This document shows, one piece after another, positions 5,699 through 12,605 of a DNA stretch of 26,590 nucleotides (positions are counted from its first letter, which is position 1; every line of letters starts with the position of its first letter). A program made the position numbers and the translations under genes. The stretch covers positions 1 through 26,590 of the forward strand of contig CAZKUN010000119.1 of NCBI GenBank assembly GCA_964555935.1, written 5' to 3'. The notes under the pieces are model-generated. The model did not search any database and had not been told where the DNA came from. It saw only the letters and a program-made list of their open reading frames with translations. This DNA comes from CAZKUN01 sp964555935 (GTDB lineage: Bacteria > Armatimonadota > Zipacnadia > Zipacnadales > VGFC01).

Positions 5699-6169
5699 AT
5701 GTCTGGAACTCGCGCACAAGACGACTTCGCTTACGCCCTGTGTGACGGGACGCCCTTCGGCGAGACAGGAACCGCCGGTGTGGGAGTCGTGCTCCGCAAT
5801 GGGCTACACCAGCGGATCATGCGCTCTTCCACGCAGGTGCGGGAGGGCTCGGCTGCGCGAGCGAGGTTGGCAGCGATCGCCGAGGCGCTCCGCATCTGTC
5901 GAGAGCGTGGCATCCGGCGGGTAACGGTTTACTGCCACGATCCATCGGTGGTCGAGAAGATCACGCATCGAGAGCACCGCGATCCGGGAACTCTGTCAGG
6001 GTGCCTCGAAGTGCGCGCGCTGATGAATACCTTCAAGATGGCGGAAGTGCGCTCGCTGCCGTGGTTAGCCAACCTTGAGGCGGCATGGCTCGCGAAGGAT
6101 GCAGCTCGCCAGCCGTCGGCTGAGGCGACGCGGCACCTGCAGCCGACTTTGCCGCTGGACGCCGCTTAG
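5699..6169 (+). CDS. RNase H-fold protein with degenerate active site
   Basis: A 156-residue protein that aligns by eye to the RNase HI / RVT_3 fold: YALCDGTPFGETGTAGVGVVL (strand 1 and 2), an EGSAARARLAAIAEALRICRERG helix, then RRVTVYCHDPSVVEKI, and RSLPWLANLEAAWLAKDAA at the last helix. Only the first catalytic acid, Asp16, is clearly kept. The usual Glu of the NEAEY-type helix aligns with Arg56, the Asp of SDS aligns with His80 (Asp81 is next to it), and the Asp of the N-x-x-AD-x-LA motif aligns with Ala129. It is therefore probably not a standard RNA:DNA-hybrid nuclease and may bind nucleic acid or protein. AAAGGAG precedes the ATG and the gap from the LysM gene is 12 bases, so it belongs to the same operon. 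Confidence 0.7.
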   Translation: MSGTRAQDDFAYALCDGTPFGETGTAGVGVVLRNGLHQRIMRSSTQVREGSAARARLAAIAEALRICRERGIRRVTVYCHDPSVVEKITHREHRDPGTLSGCLEVRALMNTFKMAEVRSLPWLANLEAAWLAKDAARQPSAEATRHLQPTLPLDAA

Positions 6170-6180
6170 TAATGCGTTCC

Positions 6181-6198
6181 ATGACCCGGCGGGGTCAT
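6181..6198 (+). terminator. Stem-loop after the RNase H-like gene
   Basis: ATGACCC-GGCG-GGGTCAT is a perfect 7-bp stem with a 4-base loop, 11 bases after the TAG. There is no T-run, so it is a candidate terminator or 3' stabilizer of the operon. Confidence 0.45.
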
Positions 6199-6456
6199 CA
6201 TGGACAGGCTGTGCTCAGAAGCTGAGATAGGCCCGCTCTCCTCACGGAGACGTAGTGCCTATCGCGCGCCCCCCGTGCCGGCTCCTGAGCACATCCCAAT
6301 GCGCCCCTAGTTCCGCGCCAGGACTGGGGGCGCCGTCATGTCCGTTGCCGGTGGGCGTCGGGGCATTTGTAGGTCTATGGCGTGCGGCTGCGGAAACACG
6401 GATCCAAGGATGCTGTCTGGCTCGGGAAGCCGCAGTCATGGGGAGGAGTACGAACG
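6199..6456 (+). other. Gene-free stretch and possible structured leader
   Basis: No gene is seen. Two long-range inverted repeats are present: gataggc (6226-6232) with gcctatc (6257-6263), and tgcggct (about 6385-6391) with agccgca, ending just before the ribosome-binding sequence of the next gene. No known riboswitch class could be matched from memory. Confidence 0.3.
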
Positions 6457-7515
6457 ATGCGAAACAGACAGGCGCTTCGGATCGTGAGGTCATGTATCGC
6501 TCTGGGCCTGTCCCTGGTAGCTTGGGGGCCGGCGAGCGCAGATGGTATCGTGCCGAATAGGCTCTTTGCCGAGCATAGCGACCGCGACAAGAACGGGTTC
6601 GCGCTTGGGATCGCTCAGATCACCAACTACCTTGGGACCCCTGTCGATTACGACACGATAATGGGCGACTCGGGCATGGCGTTCATCGTGCAGGCCAACC
6701 GAACGGGGCCGTACATTGATGGCGCGCTCGATGTGGGATGGTGGCCACTCGACCACTTCGGCACGGGGCTGTACGTGGACTTCGTGGGAGATGCCCTGGG
6801 CTGGGAGCTGGCCTACACGACTGGCAAGTGGCAATCCGCCGAGACCGTGTATCGCGAGATATTGGCGCCCATCTTGGCCGAGAGCCTGGCGGCGGGCAGA
6901 CCCGCACTGTGCCACTCGCAGTATCAGTTCGTGACGGCGGCGCTAGACGACGGGGACCCGCCCCTACTGGGCGGGTGGGCGGTTGAGCACGGTGACACCC
7001 TCATCCGGATCGACGCGTACCCGTGGGGGATGTATGCGTTTGGCGAGGCGAGCGAACGACTCCCTCGGGAAGAGGCGGACATTGCCGCCCTGCAACACGC
7101 GGTTGATCTGCGCAGTGAGGAGTCCCCGTGTCTCGAGGGCGCGCTTACGGGCATCGAGGCCTTCGCGCTTTGGGCCGAGACGCTCCGAGACGTGGAACAC
7201 ATCGGCCAGGCGCGCTGGCACGGGAATATGGTGCGGCACCTCAAGCTACAGCGCGAGAGCGCGATCGCCTATCTAGAGGGCATGGCAGGGAGGCACGAGG
7301 AAGGCGTGGCGGCCCACCTCACGGCCGCCGCCGACTACTACCAGCAGGTCCTCGACGACGTCGAAGCGCTGGATCTGAAGGGATTGGAGTCGACGCCCCC
7401 GCCGTGGGAGGATGTCGCTGTGGCCGTGGAGCGAATGGCTCTCCTGGAGGGAGAGGCGATAGGGGAGATCGAGGCGGCGCTCGCCGAACTCGGTCACGAG
7501 CCCGGTCAGGAATAA
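6457..7515 (+). CDS. Exported BtrH/C39-like protein of unknown function
   Basis: A 352-residue protein with a signal peptide (about residues 1-28, ending GPASA|DG). The ATG at 6457 was chosen because GGAGGAG sits a few bases upstream and the signal peptide then begins correctly; an ATG at 6382 would add 25 unconvincing residues. The segment FALGIAQITNYLGTPVDYD followed by TIMGDSGMAF resembles the N-terminal, papain-like (C39/BtrH) part of proteins in which a Cys precedes YLG; here no Cys is seen at that place, so a peptidase or acyltransferase activity is doubtful. Residues about 225-320 are helical (heptad-like Ala/Leu/Glu) and include WHGNMVRHLKLQRESAIAYL, a region often seen in these proteins. 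It lies alone between the SOS-type operon and a convergent oxidoreductase operon. Assignment is weak beyond 'exported, conserved'. Confidence 0.55.
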   Translation: MRNRQALRIVRSCIALGLSLVAWGPASADGIVPNRLFAEHSDRDKNGFALGIAQITNYLGTPVDYDTIMGDSGMAFIVQANRTGPYIDGALDVGWWPLDHFGTGLYVDFVGDALGWELAYTTGKWQSAETVYREILAPILAESLAAGRPALCHSQYQFVTAALDDGDPPLLGGWAVEHGDTLIRIDAYPWGMYAFGEASERLPREEADIAALQHAVDLRSEESPCLEGALTGIEAFALWAETLRDVEHIGQARWHGNMVRHLKLQRESAIAYLEGMAGRHEEGVAAHLTAAADYYQQVLDDVEALDLKGLESTPPPWEDVAVAVERMALLEGEAIGEIEAALAELGHEPGQE

Positions 7516-7532
7516 GCGACTGCGATGGGGGA

Positions 7533-8816
7533 CTACGTGTCCTTCGGCCGCATGCGCCGAGCGTCCCAATCGATTCGCCGACCTGTGGCGTGCGAACGCA
7601 CGGCAATGTGAGCGGTCGCAGCGGCATAGGCGCCGTCGCGCTCGGTGCAATTGGGGGCCCTCCGCGATTTGCAGCAGTCAAAGAAGTTGCGCAGGTGATC
7701 GGCCGTGTGATTCGACCGGCTCGTGACGCGGACTTCGTCCACTGTTGCCACCGACCTCACGCGAGCCGGCTCCGCATAGACCCTCAGTTCTCGATCATTC
7801 ATCTCAAGCGTACCATCAGTGCCGAGATACTGCTCCTTGTACCCGTAGTGCTCGTTGCTGAACGTAGAACTGTAGTTGACGACGAAGCCCTCGGGCGCTG
7901 CCGGCGCCGCGCCGCGCGGATACTCGATGATCGCGTTCCACGTGTCCGGCGTCTCGCGATCATGGTTTGCCCAGCGCAGCACGCGCCCCGATCCGTAGAC
8001 CGACGCGGGCCAACTGCTCCCCATGACCATGTTGATCGCGTCGACCTGATGCACCATCAAGTCGCTCGCAATCCCTCCGGAGTAGTCCCAGTAGCAGCGC
8101 CACTGGAAGTACCGGTCTGCGTCGAAGGGGCGCTTAGGCGCGTAAACTAGCCACTCTGGCCAGTTGCACGTGTCCGGGCCGGCATCGCCGGGGACGCGGC
8201 AGCGCCATTGAGGGCGCTGCGCATCGGAATTGCGGTTCCACCAAGCGCGGACCTCGGTCACCTGGCCGATCTTTCCCGACTGCACGATTTCCCTCGCCAC
8301 GGGGTAGATGTCGCTGCTGCGTCGCTGCGTCCCGACCTGGATGACCCGACCGGCGTCCTCGTTGGCCCGCCACACGGCCGTGGCTTCCTTCCATGAGCGA
8401 ACCATGGGCTTCTCGCAGTAAACGTCTCGCCCGGAACAGACCGCGTCGATGATGATCCGCGCGTGGGAGTGCTCGGGTGTTGCGATGATGACGGCTTGAA
8501 CGTCGCGGTCGTCCAGCAACTCGCGGTGTGACCGGTAGCTCTTGCAGCGAGGGTTGCGTTCATCCCGGATCTTGCGAATGGCGCGGTCCAGCCAGCCCGA
8601 GTAGGTGTCGGCGACGGCGACGACCTGCACGTCGGCGAGATGGATGGAGTTTCGCAGCAAGTGCATGCCACGCGTCCCGGCGCCGACGACGCCAACCTGG
8701 ACGCGGCCATTTGCGCCCAGGGCCGTGGTCCCGGAGGCCATCACTGCGGCGCCGGCCGCGGCGACGGCCGAGGTCTTCACAAACTCGCGGCGGTCGAGCC
8801 TGGCGTCATCTGCCAT
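7533..8816 (-). CDS. Gfo/Idh/MocA-family oxidoreductase with Tat signal
   Basis: A 427-residue protein. The Tat motif DRREFVKT (residues 8-15) precedes a hydrophobic Ala-rich segment ending near residue 35. A Rossmann NAD(P)-binding motif VGVVGAGTRG (41-50) and the family's EKP motif (residues 135-137, in DVYCEKPM) follow, then the C-terminal beta-sheet domain of about 250 residues. Members oxidize, reduce or isomerize sugars and inositols using NAD(P). The ATG at 8816 was chosen for the GGAGGA just upstream; a start at 8921 would add 35 residues before the Tat motif and run into the upstream gene. It is the second gene of a pair with the aldo/keto reductase, 19 bases apart. The substrate is unknown; context suggests sugar or polyol metabolism. 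Confidence 0.9.
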   Translation of the reverse strand: MADDARLDRREFVKTSAVAAAGAAVMASGTTALGANGRVQVGVVGAGTRGMHLLRNSIHLADVQVVAVADTYSGWLDRAIRKIRDERNPRCKSYRSHRELLDDRDVQAVIIATPEHSHARIIIDAVCSGRDVYCEKPMVRSWKEATAVWRANEDAGRVIQVGTQRRSSDIYPVAREIVQSGKIGQVTEVRAWWNRNSDAQRPQWRCRVPGDAGPDTCNWPEWLVYAPKRPFDADRYFQWRCYWDYSGGIASDLMVHQVDAINMVMGSSWPASVYGSGRVLRWANHDRETPDTWNAIIEYPRGAAPAAPEGFVVNYSSTFSNEHYGYKEQYLGTDGTLEMNDRELRVYAEPARVRSVATVDEVRVTSRSNHTADHLRNFFDCCKSRRAPNCTERDGAYAAATAHIAVRSHATGRRIDWDARRMRPKDT

Positions 8817-8835
8817 AGGAGTCCTCCGGCCCGCG

Positions 8836-9870
8836 CTAAGCGTCGCGGTAGTCCGGCTGAAGGTAGGCGAATCGCCTGTCGCTCGAGTGCAAGCCCGCGA
8901 CAAGCTCTTCCTTCTCCGCATCCCTCATCGGCACGAAGCCCTGGGCCATCGTGAGGTTCGACTTGAGATTCGCCAACGAGCCAGGGCCGACAATGGTCGT
9001 CGTCACGCCCGGCACGCTCATCGCGTACTTGATGAGCGTCTGCGCGTCCGACTTGCCTGGGCCCTCACCGATGAGGTAGCCCTGCGCGGTGGATTTCATG
9101 GAGATAACGGTGATGCCCTTCTCGATGCACTTCGGCAGCAGCAACGTCTCGAAGTGTCCGTCCGACTTCCCCGGCTCATCCTCGAAGCTGCGCCGGTCGC
9201 GCTCATCAACGGCGGCGTTGACGGGGTAGAGCGCCGTATCGAGGCCTTCGAACATATCGACGGCTACCGTCATGTGAGGCGCAGTCGCGTGGCCGGTGAT
9301 GCCGATGAACTTCGCCAGCCCCTGGTCCTTCATCTCGCGGAACGCCTGGAATGCGCCCGTCGGGGAGTTGATGGCCTCAAGACCGTCCTTCGGCGCCATG
9401 GCGTGGAGCTGCAGGACGTCCACGTACTGCATGTTCAGGCGCTTGAGACTCAGCTCGAACTGGGCCAGCGCGCCGTCGCGGTCGCGGGCTTGGATCTTGG
9501 TCGCGACGAGGACGCGCTCGCGGTGATCGTTCAGCGCCATGCCGTAGAGCGTCTCGCTCTGAATGGGTTGGTCGCCGCCGCGGCGGTAGCTGTGCGAGGT
9601 GTCGAAGTAGGTAACGCCGCCCTCAACAGCCGCGCGCAACAGTTCGACCCCCTTCTCAACGGCTTGATCGTGGTCGGCGGGGAGGGCTTTGAAGAACTGA
9701 CTGCTGCCCCCCTCGCCCATGACCGACGCAGGCTTGTCGCTCGTGGCGAACTTGCGCGTCGGGATGAGTGGCTGGTCGTCCTGGCTCCGGGCGGCGGAAA
9801 GCCCTGCCGCAGCGCCGACGGCGGCCCCAGCGGTCGTCTTGATGAACTTGCGTCTATCTATGGCTGACAT
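8836..9870 (-). CDS. Aldo/keto reductase with Tat signal
   Basis: A 344-residue protein with Tat motif DRRKFIKT (residues 5-12) and an Ala/Gly-rich hydrophobic stretch, followed by an aldo/keto reductase (beta/alpha)8 barrel. The catalytic tetrad is intact: Asp90 and Tyr95 in YFDTSHSY, Lys125 in VLVATKI and His156 in VLQLHAM. The C-terminal NADPH-site region TTTIVGPGSLANLKSNL is present, and no ferredoxin-like cysteine cluster follows as in some Tat-type AKRs. It should reduce an aldehyde or ketone, or run in reverse on a sugar alcohol. The ATG at 9870 follows TAGGAG; a longer reading from 10005 has no support. It is the first gene of the minus-strand pair and is divergent from the stalk-domain gene at 10041. 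Confidence 0.9.
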   Translation of the reverse strand: MSAIDRRKFIKTTAGAAVGAAAGLSAARSQDDQPLIPTRKFATSDKPASVMGEGGSSQFFKALPADHDQAVEKGVELLRAAVEGGVTYFDTSHSYRRGGDQPIQSETLYGMALNDHRERVLVATKIQARDRDGALAQFELSLKRLNMQYVDVLQLHAMAPKDGLEAINSPTGAFQAFREMKDQGLAKFIGITGHATAPHMTVAVDMFEGLDTALYPVNAAVDERDRRSFEDEPGKSDGHFETLLLPKCIEKGITVISMKSTAQGYLIGEGPGKSDAQTLIKYAMSVPGVTTTIVGPGSLANLKSNLTMAQGFVPMRDAEKEELVAGLHSSDRRFAYLQPDYRDA

Positions 9871-10040
9871 GGTGACTCCTATTCGCGTGCTGCATGCATC
9901 TGACAGGAACGCTCGGCGCCAGGTTCGGGTTCTCAACGCCGCCGCCCTCCTGCATTGGAGGTGGGGCGGCGCGGGAACCGAACTGGTAAGACGACCGTCT
10001 GGCAATGTGGCTGCATTCGCCGCACGACCGGAGGCATGAC

Positions 10041-10748
10041 ATGCACGTGCTGTTGCTTATACTCGCCACGACAGGCGCGGGGCTTGCCCAACCAGGCTTG
10101 CTCGACGATCTGGGCCCGCTGCTGAGGGTCCCATCGGCGGAGACCGGGCTGTTCTTTCACGACCAGCCCATCATCTCCGAGGGCAAGATCTTGGCCCCGC
10201 AGGCGGCCATCGATCGCTGGCTGAACGTGAGCGCTCAGAAGCTGGGCGGGAATGAGTTGACCTACTCGTACACCGGCGGGACGGCAACGCCGATCGAGAT
10301 CCACATGTGGGTCGACGAGAAACGGGCGCGGATTGCGCGGGCTGAGGTGCCTCTGGAGATCGCCCCCAGGATTATCGAGGGGAAACTCTACCTGCCGCTG
10401 AAGTTCATGGCCGACGCGGTGGGCGTGTGGGTCGAGCACCACGGTCGGCAGATCCACCTGCGCAAGCCTGACCTCGACTGGGCCTGCTGGCTCGCGATTC
10501 CGCCTCACCCCAAGAGTCTTGAGGGCAAGATGACCGCCCTCGCCGTCGCCCGGCGTCCTGAGAAACCCAAGCGCGTCGAGAGCGTGGCGCTTTCGACGGA
10601 CACGATGTCGGGGCAGGTTCTCATTGCGGAGCCGTCGGCTGACGGCAAGTCGGCCGTCCGCTATGTCGCCACCTACCAACGAGATCGGACGGGCTGGCAC
10701 TTCGTCGCTCAGACGGCTCCGCCCGAGCCAGAGCCCCAGGGGGACTAA
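10041..10748 (+). CDS. Exported stalk-domain (copper amine oxidase N-terminal-like) protein
   Basis: A 235-residue protein with a signal peptide (residues 1-16, LLLILATTGAGLAQ). Residues about 40-140 contain a region like the stalk domain found at the N-terminus of copper amine oxidases and many exported bacterial proteins: paired segments of the type PQAAIDRWL and AEVPLEIAPRIIEGKLYLPL, then KFMADAVGVWVEHHGRQIHL. The stalk family typically reads as V-P-x-R-x-(hydrophobic)-x-x-x-G near such a block. The C-terminal half (140-235) is beta-rich and ends in a Pro/Glu-rich tail. No catalytic motif is visible. GGAGG lies 5 bases before the ATG at 10041; the ATG at 10005 is too far upstream. Probable cell-envelope role, partner unknown. 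Confidence 0.65.
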   Translation: MHVLLLILATTGAGLAQPGLLDDLGPLLRVPSAETGLFFHDQPIISEGKILAPQAAIDRWLNVSAQKLGGNELTYSYTGGTATPIEIHMWVDEKRARIARAEVPLEIAPRIIEGKLYLPLKFMADAVGVWVEHHGRQIHLRKPDLDWACWLAIPPHPKSLEGKMTALAVARRPEKPKRVESVALSTDTMSGQVLIAEPSADGKSAVRYVATYQRDRTGWHFVAQTAPPEPEPQGD

Positions 10749-10807
10749 TCTCCGCCATGGGATGTTGTGCAGAACAGGACGCGGAATCGTCGCTCTGAAG
10801 GTCTCCG

Positions 10808-10837
10808 TTGACAGGGCGGCCCGCGCGTCCGTATAAT
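10808..10837 (+). promoter_or_regulatory. Consensus sigma-70 promoter for the Nfu-like gene
   Basis: TTGACA (10808-10813), an 18-base spacer and TATAAT (10832-10837), both hexamers perfect, give a start near 10844 and a leader of about 50 bases ending in AGGAGG before the ATG at 10895. Confidence 0.85.
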
Positions 10838-10894
10838 TCGATACGAAAGCCCCGGATGCGTTTGGCCTCCGGAGCCAATTCAGGAGGTACCATC

Positions 10895-11161
10895 ATGTCT
10901 GAAGAGACCACTGCCGCTCCCGACAAGACCCTCGAAGAGCGCGTTGTTGAGGTCATCGACCGAGTACGTCCGTACCTGCAGCGCGATGGCGGCGACATCG
11001 ACTTTCTCAGCATTACCGAAGAGAACGTCGTCCGCGTCAAGCTGCAGGGCGCGTGCGCCGGGTGTCCGATGTCGCAGATCACGCTGTCTCGCGGTGTCGA
11101 GGCCGCGCTGAAAGAGGAGATCCCTGAGATCGACTCGGTTGAAAACTGCCCGGATGCCTGA
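10895..11161 (+). CDS. NifU-like (Nfu-type) Fe-S cluster carrier
   Basis: An 88-residue protein consisting almost entirely of a NifU C-terminal domain: RPYLQRDGGDIDFLSI near residues 25-40, then VKLQGACAGCPMSQITLSRG with the cluster-binding Cys54 and Cys57, then a short acidic end. Such proteins receive and deliver 4Fe-4S clusters to target proteins. AGGAGG precedes the ATG at 10895; an ORF reading back to 10808 crosses the promoter and is not real. It is followed after about 60 bases by the aldolase gene on the same strand, which has its own ribosome-binding site, so the two may be co-transcribed. No isc or suf genes lie nearby in the window. Confidence 0.92.
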   Translation: MSEETTAAPDKTLEERVVEVIDRVRPYLQRDGGDIDFLSITEENVVRVKLQGACAGCPMSQITLSRGVEAALKEEIPEIDSVENCPDA

Positions 11162-11218
11162 ACGAACTGAACCGCGACTACACGCGCGTCAACGCGCTAC
11201 CCGAAGGAGCAACCGCCC

Positions 11219-11881
11219 ATGAAGATCTGGATTGATACGGGCAACCTGGATGAGATTCGCGAGGCTCAAGCGACGGGCGTGGTCGACGGCGTCACCACGA
11301 ATCCGAGCTTGATCGCGAAAGAGGGACACGCCGATTTCAAGGGTACCATTCAGGAGATCTGCAAAATCGTCGCGCCTGGCCCGGTCAGCGCCGAGACCAT
11401 CACGACAACCGCCGAGGAGCTGATCCCGGAGGCTCGCGACATCGCTACATGGGCGCCGAACGTTGTCGTGAAGATCCCTCTGATCCCCGAGGGCCTGAAG
11501 GCCGTCAAGGTCGTCAGCGAAGAGGGCATCAAGACCAACGTCACGCTCTGCTTCACCGCGTCTCAAGCCCTACTCGCCGCGAAGGCGGGCGCGACGTACG
11601 TGTCTCCCTTCGTAGGCCGGCTTGACGACCGCGGCCAAGACGGGATCCAGCTCATCGAAGACATCATGGCCATCTACGAGAACTACGGCTACGCGACCGA
11701 GATCATCACGGCCAGCGTCCGCAGCCCGCTGCACGTGGAGCGCGCGGCGCTCGCCGGCGCGCACATCGCGACGATACCGATGAAGGCCATCAAGCAGATG
11801 ATGGCTCACCCGCTCACGGATATGGGTCTCGAGGCCTTCCTCGCAGACTGGGCGAAGCTGCAAGAGGAACTGGCGAAGTAG
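11219..11881 (+). CDS. fsa: Fructose-6-phosphate aldolase / transaldolase-like
   Basis: A 220-residue TIM-barrel protein of the short transaldolase/FSA family. The N-terminus MKIWIDTGNLDEIREA and the TTNPSL block bind the sugar phosphate; Lys85 in VVVKIPLI is the Schiff-base lysine at the position used by FSA; NVTLCFTASQALLAAKAGA, SPFVGRLDDRG and ITASVRSP are further family signatures. It should split or form dihydroxyacetone-linked sugar phosphates or act as a transaldolase in the pentose phosphate pathway. GAAGGAG precedes the start. It shares a strand with Nfu upstream and the nuclease-like gene downstream (gap 34 bases). Length equals that of typical short transaldolases. Whether aldolase or transaldolase activity dominates cannot be told by eye. 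Confidence 0.93.
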   Translation: MKIWIDTGNLDEIREAQATGVVDGVTTNPSLIAKEGHADFKGTIQEICKIVAPGPVSAETITTTAEELIPEARDIATWAPNVVVKIPLIPEGLKAVKVVSEEGIKTNVTLCFTASQALLAAKAGATYVSPFVGRLDDRGQDGIQLIEDIMAIYENYGYATEIITASVRSPLHVERAALAGAHIATIPMKAIKQMMAHPLTDMGLEAFLADWAKLQEELAK

Positions 11882-11915
11882 CAGGGCTCAGCGGCTGAGG
11901 GTCGAATTCCCCGAC

Positions 11916-12602
11916 ATGCCGCACTCGATACACCGCCAACTTGCCGAGCGTTATGCGGGCGACCCGGGCCTCGTTGAGGTTAAGGTCGCCCGTTATGTTG
12001 TCGATGCGGTTAGCGACGGCGGCGAGTTCATCGAGATCCAGACCCACGGCTTCCACAAGCTGAAGTCGAAGCTCGAGCGCCTCCTCGAGATGGGCCGCGT
12101 CGTGCTCGTATTCCCCACCGCCTACGAACGCCAGATCGTGAAGCTCGAAGACGACTCCGACGAGATCCGCAGTCAGCGCCGCAGCCCCAAACGCGGCTCG
12201 CGCGCGGACATCATCCGCGAACTGCGGGGCATCGCGCACATCATGGAGCGCGAGGATTTCTCGGTCCACATTGTCGTGACCCGCGAGCGAGAACTGCGCC
12301 GCGACTGCGTGGGCGGGAGGCACTGGCGGCGGAAGTATGAGGTCATCGATCGTTGCCTGGAATCGGTGGTCCGCACGGAACGGTATGAAACCCCCCAGGA
12401 CTATCGCCGGTTCATCCCCAATGACCTGAAGCGCCCCTTCACCAACAAGTCGCTCGCTCGTCGGCTCAAGACCCGCCCCGGCAACGCGCAGATTCTCACC
12501 AGCCTGCTGCGGAAGATGGGGGTCATCGAATCGATCGGGCGCACGAAAGAGGGACTGCAGTACGTCACTTGCGATACCACAACACCGGACGAGGAGACCT
12601 AG
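11916..12602 (+). CDS. Nuclease-like protein with C-terminal helix-turn-helix-like region, unknown function
   Basis: A 228-residue protein that resembles an uncharacterized family in Chloroflexi and actinobacteria that I recognise by pattern only. Near the N-terminus a Glu in VEVKVARYVVD is followed by Asp in VVDAVSDG and then EFIEIQTHGFHKLKSKLERLL, a spacing (E...D...ExxT/K) that recalls PD-(D/E)xK nuclease cores; the usual Lys is replaced by Gln-Thr. A VFP...RQIVKLED segment and a SPKRGSRADIIRELRGIAHI block follow. The last 60 residues (RPFTNKSLARRLKTRPGNAQ and onwards) look like a winged helix with a beta-wing. It could cut or bind DNA. It sits between the aldolase and an isomerase gene, 3 bases upstream of the latter, so it shares its transcript. 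Its start is only weakly supported by a ribosome-binding site. Confidence 0.5.
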   Translation: MPHSIHRQLAERYAGDPGLVEVKVARYVVDAVSDGGEFIEIQTHGFHKLKSKLERLLEMGRVVLVFPTAYERQIVKLEDDSDEIRSQRRSPKRGSRADIIRELRGIAHIMEREDFSVHIVVTRERELRRDCVGGRHWRRKYEVIDRCLESVVRTERYETPQDYRRFIPNDLKRPFTNKSLARRLKTRPGNAQILTSLLRKMGVIESIGRTKEGLQYVTCDTTTPDEET

Positions 12603-12605
12603 CAG

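Noticed and set aside
8605..9867. Plus-strand open frame (420 codons) opposite the aldo/keto reductase and Gfo/Idh genes
   Set aside because: It spans two well-supported minus-strand genes and their ribosome-binding sites; no domain.
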